Assembly: GCA_038501625.1 (NCBI GenBank)
Contig: JAZAYU010000012.1
Coordinates: 12,054,993-12,118,992, forward strand
Direction: 5' to 3'
Source: Corbicula japonica
Lineage: Eukaryota > Mollusca > Bivalvia > Venerida > Cyrenidae
DNA: 64,000 nucleotides
Numbering within the stretch: the first letter of the stretch is position 1; every line of letters starts with the position of its first letter. A model generated the notes under the pieces. It saw only the letters and a list, made by a program, of their open reading frames with translations. It did no database searches and was not told the DNA's origin. Both the position numbers and the translations under genes were made by a program. Below are positions 26,931-37,200 of this stretch, one piece after another.

Positions 26931-27869
26931 GACATTGGAGCACAGTTGGGCCAACGTCAGCATGCTATCTGGGACTCTATGCTATCATCTGAACAATCTA
27001 AATATCAACACATTATTTTACTTTATAGAAGTCATGTCAGATATTTATCATGTTCTTTTTTCAAATTTCAATTACATTGTTAACTATCATAAATGCTTAT
27101 TAGTGGTGCATAACACCTGTAATAGTTAAAGACAGGTACTGAACAGAGAGAAAGTGTATACATTCAGGAATTTTTTGGTTGTCTTTTATCTACATGAATT
27201 TACTCAAGAGGGTTTTAAATGATGTCATACTGAAATCACACAAGTGTTTACATGATGTAAGCATTGTTTCCCAACTCTTCACATGCCTATTTTGACAGTC
27301 AATTTTCTGTTAAAATGTACCACTCTTCCAAGCAGCAAAAGAATATTGAGTGAAATGTCAGTTTAAATAACAAACGTTTATTTAGATCAGAACTGTCAAA
27401 ATTGGGTAGTTAGCTTGAGGAGGGACATATATCATATTTATTTAATAATTTTTCATATTTAAGAGCATAGAAATTTGCATACCAGATAGTTCTATAAAGA
27501 TTTACTTATCAGATGTTGTAAAAGTTGCCTTGTTTATTGACACAAATCCAGACTAGCAGGCTATTCTTATGACATCAGTGTTTTGTTAATATGCAAAGCA
27601 GATGCGCAGACTTGGGCAATGCGCAGACTTACTGCACACGACTGTATATCCTGGAGTGTACAGTTTTTAGGCCCAAGAGCATAAGAGCCAATTTGTTTTT
27701 TAAATTTTTGTTAAAATAAAAGGTTTACTGTGTTCTAACTATATTCATTACTTCTTCATTGAAAAATAAACAAAAATATGTTGCAAAAATTTTGTGAAAA
27801 TTCTCTTATTTGTTCTTTACCAAAATCCCAGATAGCATGCTGACGTTGGCCCAACTGTGCTCCAATGTC
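26931..27869. repeat. Perfect 44-bp inverted repeat, 851 bp apart
   Basis: Arms at 26931-26974 and 27826-27869 are exact inverse copies (beginning GACATTGGAGCACAGTTGGG on the left). Exact identity suggests recent origin or ongoing conversion. They may be the TIRs of an element. Confidence 0.7.
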
Positions 27870-28235
27870 ATCAGTTACGTCGGCAATGTTGGCATATGAA
27901 GTTGTCCCAATGTTGTCAGTTACGTTGACAATTTAATTTTTCTCATCGGCCAAACGTTTGAGCCAACATGTTGGGCCAATGTCGCAATGTCGGTTTTATT
28001 CAGTTTGCCCAACGTTTGGCCAACATTGGAATTTCAACAAAATTTTGTGAGCGTTGACCCAACATTGGCCTAATGTAAGAAAATTAAAATTTATGTTGGC
28101 CCAACATTAGAAATTCTAAATTTCCATTGGAATGATGTTTGCTTTACACTGTGCCAACAAACATTGGGCCATTTTGTTCACCTGCTCCAACAGTACAACC
28201 AAATACCAACATTGGGCAAACGTCAGCTTGCTTGT
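27826..28235. repeat. Cluster of TTGGCCCAAC/AACATTGG motifs
   Basis: At least eight copies of NNTTGGCCCAAC-like palindromic words in both orientations, ending about 95 bp before the first MAT2B coding exon. Probably an element interior; regulatory use is speculative. Confidence 0.45.
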
Positions 28236-28330
28236 AGAGAAGGGTATCAGCTAAATCCCTGTCTTTGACTGCATATAATATTATAATATGTTCTAAGACT
28301 TGTTTTTGGGGATTTAGGCAGAAACCTGTA

Positions 28331-28510
28331 ATGAAGAAGAGGGTAATAGTAACGGGAGCTTCGGGGTTGCTAGGCAGAGCTATTGTCAAGGAGTTTCAGG
28401 AGGATGGTTGGGAAGTTCTTGGACTGGCGTTCTCTCGTGCTGGAGAAAGTCTGAGAAAGGTGGACATATCTGACAAAGAAGCTGTCAAGCAAATAGTAGA
28501 AGAGTTTAAG
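28331..28510 (+). CDS. MAT2B: MAT2B coding exon 1 (possibly second exon)
   Basis: Encodes the NAD(P)-binding TGxxGxxG motif. ATG 28331 is the conservative start. An acceptor GGATTTAG ends at 28317 and the frame is open across it (QKPV before the Met), matching where a short first exon joins in vertebrate MAT2B. Donor GTAGGT at 28511; the better-looking GTAAGT four bases on would break the frame. Confidence 0.85.
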
Positions 28511-31021
28511 GTAGGTAAGTTTGTACGAACAATGCAAGTGTTCAGTTCTTGCAGAGCTTGTAATCTTAAGTGTTCACTTCCAAGAAAAATAACATTATAA
28601 ATTAAGCTAATCTAAAACCCTGCATGTTGGTTTTTCATATGCTAAACCATTAGTGCTGACATTAATAAACATAAGCATTTGAAACCTGGCCAGCCCATAA
28701 CATTTTGGGTTGGGTCCATATCTTATATGCAGTCTAAACATCTAATCTGTTTGTTTAAGTACTTGTAGGAATTCATTTTACCATAATTAGAATACTTGAT
28801 CAGTGTTTTTTATGCCAAATATTTGAAGAAATTGGGCCCCATTCCCCCCTCAAAATAGTATCTATTTTTCCCCCACGTCCAATAAAAAATTCCCCCTTTG
28901 CTGGAGTCTGTTACGGACGGTTTGATTTGTTCCGCTAATGTGTAATAGCGCGAAACTGAAAATGATAGTGAAGATGATAAATCTTAATTGTTTTCTGATG
29001 CAAGAAAATTCAACTCTGAGAAGTATGAGGGAAGATTTACTTGGTTGTACTACAGTGTTAGCAAAGCAAAAAGCAAAAGATCAGTGTATACTTTGTTTTG
29101 TTGTGTTTGACAGCTGCAAGTAGCTTCCGAAAATTCCCCCCTTTCCTTTGTTTGTGTCGCAATTTTCCCCCTCCAAAGGGCTGCGACCCCCTTCCCCCAA
29201 AAGTGAAAAAAATCACTGTTGATTATCATTTATCATCCATTTAACCCATGGGATATGGCTTTTGTCTGATGGGTGAACAGTGTAGATCCAGATCAGCCTG
29301 TACATCTGTGCCATCTGATCAGAATCTTCACTGTTCACTTTGCATCCATCACCGGTTGGTTATTTATGACCAAGAAATGACTATAGATCCAAAGTAAAGC
29401 AAAGTTTCATCCCTTGTGGTGCAGAACTGCAGTCATAGGAAGGCAGTTATGAACAGTAGTTTGGAGTTACTAACTTATATAACATTTTAATGTTTGTTTC
29501 AAGGGGACATACTTTCTTAGTAAGTGTTGCGCACATGTTGCGCCTCCTAAGTGTGCTCCCTCTAACATGAAAGTCTGGATCCACCTCTGGTTATAATCAT
29601 TTTGCTGGAAGTTACATATTGTATTCATCAGTTTTAGTACTTGTAAAATTGATTTGATTTTTATATTTTAAATTTGTTCAACTCCATGGATCTGCTCATA
29701 AAACCTTTGTGACCAGTGTAGATTTAGTTGATTCAGCCAGTATATCCATGCCATCTACTCTACATATATCAGATGGCACAGACATGCTGGCCAATCTGGA
29801 TCTACACTGTCAGCACATGGGATAAAAGGCATATCATGGAGTAAAATTACCATAAAATGTACAATGTATGCATAGTATAAAGAATTATACAAGGTCACTG
29901 TATTTTAGCCCAGTGTAATCATTCACAGTGCAGCAGAGAGGAAAGTAGATGTGTTTGAGAAGAACCCTGAAGGGGCAAGGAAAATCAACCTTGATGGTAC
30001 CCGCAATGTGTGTGAGGTTGCAGGTATGTAGGAAAATCAACCTTGATGGTACCCTCAATGTGTGTGAGGTTGCAGGTATGTAGGAAAATCAACCTTGATG
30101 GTACCCGCAATGTGTGTGAGGTTGCAGGTATGTAGGAAAATCAACCTTGATGGTACCCCCAGTGTGTGTGAGGTTGCAGGTATGTAGGAAAATCAACCTT
30201 GATGGTAACCGCAATGTGTGTGAGGTTGCAGTTATGTAGGAAAATCAACCTTGATGGTACCCGCAATGTGTGTGAGGTTGCAGTTATGTAGGAAAATCAA
30301 CCTGGATGGTACCCGCAGTGTGTGTGAGGTTGCAGGTATGTAGGAAAATCAACCTTGATGGTACCCGCAATGTGTGTGAGGTTTCAGGTATGTAGGAAAA
30401 TCAGCCTGGGGCCAGTATCTCGAAGCTATCGTAAGTGTAAAATTGTTCGTAACGTCATCTTAAGACATTTGTAGCCAAATTTTCCTCTATCTCGAAGAAT
30501 TTGCAAGTTGCGAAGATTCGTAAACTTGGTCGTAACATACGATAAAAAAATCGACCCCTTAACGTTCTCGTAACTTAATAAACTGAGCAGATTCATCATA
30601 TTCTCAGGAGAGTGGTCTAAACCTTTGTACTTTCTCAATATTTATTTAATCGAATTTTTTATGCCCCCGAAGGGAGGCATATAGTAATCGGACCGTCCGT
30701 CCTTCCGTCCGTCCGTCCGTCCGTCCGTCCGAAATAATCTTGTCCTCGCTTCTCCTCTGAAACCGCTTGAGGGATTTCTTTGAAACTTCACAGGAATGTT
30801 TGTCACCAAGCCTAGTTGTGCAATTCGTCAGGAATTTCTGCCCTGATTATTTTTGGCTGAGTTATGGCCCTTTGAAGCAAAATCTTGTCCTCGCTTCTTC
30901 TCCCAAACCGCTTGAGGGATTTCATTGAAACTTCACAGGAGTGTTTGTCACCAAGCATAGATGTGCATATCCGAAGGAATTTCTGATCGGATTATTTTTG
31001 GCCGAGTTATGGACCTTTTTA

Positions 31022-31076
<55 letters not shown>

Positions 31077-31203
31077 CGTAAACTGAAATCGCTTGAGGGA
31101 TTTCATTGAAACTTCACAGGAGTGTTTGTCACCAAGACTTGTTATGCATATCCAAAGGAATTTCTGATCGGATTATTTTTGGCTGAGTTATGGGCCTTTT
31201 TAC

Positions 31204-31234
<31 letters not shown>

Positions 31235-34200
31235 TTAACCCTAAGGTAAATTTTGTTAACGCAATAGAGGTAACATTTTTTTGTCCGATTGTCATGAAAT
31301 TTGGTCAGGATGTTTGTCCCAATGATTTCTTGGACGAGTTTTAATATGGGTCATCAGGGTCCAAAAACTAGGTCACTGTTACTAAAAATAGAATTTTCTT
31401 GTTAACACTCTAGCGGTCACATTTTTGCTCCGATTGTCATGAAACTTGGTCTGGATGTTTGTCCCAATGAATTCTCGGACGAGTTCAAATAAGGTTCATC
31501 CTGGTCCAAAAACTAGGTCACTGTTACTATAAATAGAATTTTCTTGTTAAAACTCTAGCGGTCACATTTTTGCTCGAATTATCATGAAACTTGGTCAGGA
31601 TATTTGTCCCATTTATTTCTAGGCCGAGTATGAATATGGGTCACCTGATCCCAAAAACTAGGTCACTGTTACTATAAATAGAATTTTTTTGTTAACACTC
31701 TAGCAGTCACATTTTTGCTCCAATTATCATGAAACTTGGTCAGGATATTTGTCCCATTTATTTCTAGGCCGAGTTTGAATATGGGTCACCTGGGTCCAAA
31801 AACTAGGTAACTGTTACTATAAATAGAATTTTCTTGTTAACACTCTAGCGGTCACATTTTTGTTCTGATTGTCATGACACTTGGTCAGGATGTTTGTCCC
31901 AATGATTTCTCGGACGAGTTTGAATATGGGTCATCTGGGTCCCAAAACTAGGTCACTGTTACTTAAAATAGAATTTTCTTGTTAACACTCTAGAGGTCAC
32001 ATTTTTGCTCCGATTGTCATGAAACTTCTTCAGGATGTTTGTCCTAATGATTTGTCAAACAAGTTCGAATATGGGTCATCTGGGTCCAAAAACTAGATCA
32101 CTGTTACTAAAAATAGAATTTTCTTGTTTACACTATAGTGGTCACAATTTTACTCTCAGATTGTAAAGAAACTTGGTCAGGACATATGTCCCAGTTATTA
32201 ATTGGTTGAGTTTGAATATGGGTCACCTGGGTTCAAAAACTAGGTCACTGTTACTATAAATAGAAAAATCTTGTCCATGCTGTAAATTTGTTATTTCTCA
32301 TTGGATTTTAAAATAACTTGGCTCAAATGTTTACCATGACAAGGTGTACTTTCGCGTACAATACCCATGCCTGTTGGTCCAAGGTCAAGGTCACTGTTAC
32401 TAAAAATAACATTTTCTTGTCTTGGCTGTTAATTCCTAATGAATGAAGTGATTTCAAAATAACTTTACAAAAATATTCACCATGACAAAGGGATGTGTTG
32501 CTTACAATACCCATGCCTGTAGGTCAAAGGTCAAGGTCACTGTTACGAAAAATAGCATTTTCTTTTCCAAGCTGTAGATTTGTTGTTTCTTATTGGATTT
32601 TAAAATAACTTGATGTAAATGTTCACCATATCGAGACGTTGCACTCAGGTGAGTGATAAAGGGCCATCATGGACCTCTTGTTCATATTAATATTTAACTT
32701 TATTTAACTTTATATTTACTACAGACTTGAAACATAATTATGATCCTTTCATCTTTCACATTATATGCATGCAGTATGCTTCGTCTTCCACAAGCATATT
32801 TTTCATTACATATGTTTATTTATTACATATGTATACCTATTTGATTTCAAGCTGCATTTCGGGGGCATATGTCAATTCCAGTGACAGCTCTTGTTTTTTT
32901 AATGTTCCTTATAGATGAAAATGAAACTTTGAAATCCACCAAATAGACAAATATGAAAATATTGCAAACTCGGTTTGATTGAGCCAGTTTATTGGCAGTA
33001 ATGGAAATGTATATTACTGCCCATGCTGTCTAGCCACGGGTTGAGCACAACTCGTCAATGTACTCGTATAGCCTGGTTAACACTGTCCCATCATACAGCC
33101 CCTGTGCATCTTGGTTCGGACACCGAATCAACCGGCAAAACAACTGTAGTGACAGCGGTAAAACTCGTATTGAATCGGAATAAAAAAATTGAACAGGTGA
33201 TAACCAGGCAGTGGGCCCGGTGTTGTTAAAAATTTTAATACAGCCAGGACTCCCCGGGAGCGAAACCAAATGCCAGCTAATTTCGGGGAGATCCGGTGCA
33301 TTACTGAAGCTCTTGCGGCATGATCCGTCTCTCCATCCAAGTTCCACAGGGTCAAACGGTATTTAACCGGCATGTCTTCTGTCCAAGTAGGAGAAACGGT
33401 GTCTCTGAGGAGAGCCGGCGTAGATAAGACTCGTGATTGTCGAACTACGGTTTGGAAAGGTAGCAGCGAGTAAATTCCGATGAAGTAACGATCGAGTCTG
33501 GATAAAGCTACGTTGAAAGCCGGTGGATGCTGATTCAAACACGGAAGCCGTATTTAAACCATGATTTTATAATTGAAATTTATTCTTCCCGACTCATTCC
33601 GGGTTTTCCCCGCGTAAGGCACAAGGCCTCACGAATCTTTCCGGTTCATCCTGGTCCACCTGCTTTAAATTACCGGGACGCACCGTGTAGTGCATTGAGA
33701 CAATGTGAAGCGGATAGAGTACCGTGAACGTATAAGGTTACAAACGATACACACGACAAATGATATGCGGACGCACGATAGACTATAGACGGACGCACGA
33801 TATACGTAGAAGATGCGCGATAAGCTATATACGTTTATGACATACGATAAACGGTGTATCTACTTTTTACAAAAATGGTCTTTGTGTAAACCTAGGCAGA
33901 ATAAATATAATGGTCGTCTGTATTGCTGCCTTGCTAATCTTTTAAAATTATTGTTATTGCTATCAATTGAAAAACAACAACAGCAAATAAGGATTTTAAC
34001 AATTAGTAAAGCCTAGATTAACACAATAAAACTGTAATCTTATGCACTCTTAATGAATTTTCATGACAGTTATTGATATTTCTCGTTTTTTTAACTGTTG
34101 ATAAATATCTCAATCAAAATTATCATGGATTCCTACACGACCGCTAAAATTCTTCAAAGATAATGGATTGAAGCAACGGCTTAAATTCACGATTGTTGTA

Positions 34201-37200
34201 AGAATAGAAGTAATAAATTGCCGGCGGTCCACATTTGGTCTTTGTTTACAGGTGGTTGTTAGCACAGGTTAGACTGTATTGTGTGTGTTTTTAGTAAGTT
34301 TGCCTATGTCATGAATGTCAATCTTAAAGTCGACGGGACTCATTCTTTTAACTTCGGGTCGTTTTTCTATTTTTAATCGCTTTTAATTAGTCTCAGAAAT
34401 GATAAGTGTCTGTATGCAATACATGTACGTCCACTTTATTTGTTAAGGTAAGACCTGTGTAATGAATACCTTTATCCAGAAGAGTATCCAAGGGAGGTAA
34501 CTATAGTAGTAAATTAGCCAAACTCCCCGCAGTGGTTACTTCCCCTTACAGTTGCAAGAGGACCAGGGTTCAAATCCTACTGGAAGCTATTTTTTTTTGT
34601 AAGCCTAGAGCTTAAATAATTGGCATATTTCTTTTTTTCCTATGTAATTATGTCATTGAATAAAACATTCTCATGATTTAAACTAAAATAAGCAAAATAA
34701 TCAAGATTAAAGGGGTTTTCGCTATCAGAATAGTGTTTATTCAAGTCATCAATTTGAAAATTTCTAAAACTGGACGGTAAACTTCTCTGAAATTTTGTTT
34801 AAATTTTGTTTAAGGTATATAGTTAAAAAATAGTAAAGTTTGGTATATTGCACCAATCAGGATTTTGCACAATTTTCATTAATTTAGTCTCGTGAAATAT
34901 AAAAAAATGCATTTTTTAAATTTATTTGGTCAAAAAATGTCATTTTAAGATATATTATGTATTTATATATTATATCTTAAATTGGTTTAGTAAAATATAA
35001 CATATTTTTGATACACTGTAAAAAATTAAGGTTGAATTTATCAATAACAAAAAATTTTGTCACCGATTAAAGAATTTGGATACTTTCACGTTTTTTCTCA
35101 CTTTTTTAAATAAAAAAAGCTAAAAATCTCAAAAACTACACGGTGAAAATCATTAAAATTTTGCATACAAGTCAGTGGTATGAAGCAGTTGATGAATATA
35201 TAATCAGATGTTGGATTCTTAATAGTGCCCATTACACAGGTCTTACCTTAAATGTTCATGTATTGAATTTGAACAGGCAATGTCTTACAATATAACATAG
35301 ATTTAAAATATTAATGACATTTTGCACAAAGTAAGTGGTTTGCACTGGCCCCAAATAATCCACAAAGTAGATAATTTTGGCTCAGTAAATAGGATCATTG
35401 AATAAATAAACATTTTGCTCTGAAAGGTTTACAATATGCCGAAATTTCACATGTCAATTGCGTCATTATATGCCTTGTGTAATTCTTACGAATTCGTAAC
35501 TTCGAGACGCGTTACGAGAACGCTAAGTGGTGTTTGGAGATACCCGTGTAATGTTACCTTAGCGCCTTCGTAGTGATTTCGTAACTATCACCTTAACTTA
35601 CGATAAGAACATTTTTTTGAGATACTGGCCCCTGGATGGTACCCGCAGTGTGTGTGAGGTTGCAGGTATGTAGGAAAATCAACCTGGATGGTACCCACAG
35701 TGTGTGTGAGGTTGCAGGTATGTAGGAAAATCAACCTGGATGGTACCCGTAGTGTGTGTGAGGTTGCAGGTATGTAGGAAAATCAACCTTGATGGTACCA
35801 GCAATGTGAGCGAGGTTGTAGGTACGTTCTTTCCTTTCAAGTATCCCTTAACCGGCTGAATTTGTTAAAGAAATTCAATATTGATCTTTGTTTTAACACT
35901 TATAATCCATATATTTAGATTTTATCATATGAGAGCAATTGGGATTCAGATCTTGTGAACTGGGTCTACACTGGTTGGCACATTCAGAAGTTTACTAATG
36001 AATTACAAGCTAACAATGAAGATTTTGATCAGAGCCATGGATGTACTGGCTGATCTTGATCTTCACTGTTCTCCCATGGAATAATATCAATATACCGCAA
36101 GGTTAAAGGTTAACCCTTTACTCAATCAATACAGCTTACATACCATGTGCAACAAGTGTATGCAGATCTGCCTGCATAGGATCTATACTATTCCCTCTTT
36201 TCTTACCAAGAAGTGAACTGTGTACAACCAGATCAGATGTGCAGGATGATTTAGATCAACACTGGTTGTACATAGGGTGTAAGCCAAACTTGAGTAGTTA
36301 TTGGGAGGTGTATGCTGTCACACTCTGACATCCTCGTGTGTTGAAAATTGGCAGGTTGTTCCAATGTTCCATCTAGAAGATCTTTTGTTAACTTATTGCA
36401 ATAACGGTATAAGTACCATTCAAATATGAAGGAGATTTACTGTTACTGCACTAAGGCGATAAAGTCTGGCACATGTACAAAATAACGGATGACTTAAAGA
36501 TTGATCTGCCTTAATTGGTCCATATAAGGAAAAGATTTCAAATTTTCTGGAGAAGTTATAATGGTGTTTTGCTTTCATTATAAAACATTAAGGTATGACT
36601 TCTCAGCATTCTAATTATTTTAAAGAGAGCTTGAAGGCTGAGACTGGAAACATCTTTCATATCCTGGCATTCTGATTGGTTCAAAGAGAACATAGTCTTC
36701 AACTCAAACTGACCAGTTGCACGCTTGAGATCCGAGACTGGCAACAGCTCTGGTATCTCTGCATTCTGATTAGTTCAAAGATTGTGTAGTCTTCAAACTG
36801 TCTAGTGGCTAGCTTGAACCCTGAGACTAGTGTTCAGTCTCAGTTTTGTCGTCTTAAAGTTAAAGTTTAAACCCAGTTTCTTACCGACAGTTGTACTCCT
36901 GTTTATTGGAAAACTTTGTTGGTTACTTATTTCAGCATCAGTGGGAGCATGGGTGCTGTTTATCAGCACAGACTATGTGTTTGATGGGAAGTCACCTCCT
37001 TACAGACCCGAAGACTTACCAAACCCTCTCAACAAGTATGGTGAAAGTAAAGCACAGGGGGAAAATATTACACTTACAGTTAACCCTGGTTAGTACATTT
37101 AATTTCAAAGAAATATATTTTTTATCCCTTTACTTCATATATATGCCTTTTAATACATGTGCAATCAGTTTAGATCTAGATCAGCTGGCAAATCCATGCC

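Larger units (their letters stand above)
30661..32895. mobile_element. HINE-like element G (145-bp units with telomere-like inserts)
   Basis: Starts with hairpin-like ATGCCCCCGAAGGGAGGCAT and a GTCC tract (30690-30730). It ends near TTTCGGGGGCATATGTC, the inverse of the start. Units with CGCTTGAGGGATTTC begin at 30764, 30909 and 31090 (145 bp, then 145 plus a 36-bp insert). The second half is occupied by a different nested family (31248-32690). Confidence 0.55.
30409..35631. mobile_element. 5.2-kb TIR transposon inside the MAT2B minisatellite
   Basis: Ends GGGCCAGTATCTC and its exact inverse; subterminal CGTAAC and TTACGA words on both sides. Flanked by CTG on each side (30406-30408, 35632-35634); read one base shorter, the duplication is CCTGG, so 3 or 5 bp. 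A 3-bp duplication with GGG ends would fit PIF/Harbinger. The inside is filled with later insertions (30661-32895, 34447-35247). No intact transposase was recognised. Confidence 0.75.

Noticed and set aside
31022..31246. True chromosome end
   Set aside because: The telomere-like tracts are short, internal and embedded in repeat monomers, with unique genes on both sides.
33128..33538. 136-codon minus-strand open stretch
   Set aside because: No recognised domain, overlaps other open frames on both strands, and lies inside a repeat-filled transposon; treated as a dispersed repeat.
34545..34592. tRNA gene suggested by GGTTCAAATCC
   Set aside because: No A box, no acceptor stem and no cloverleaf; at most a fragment in a MITE.
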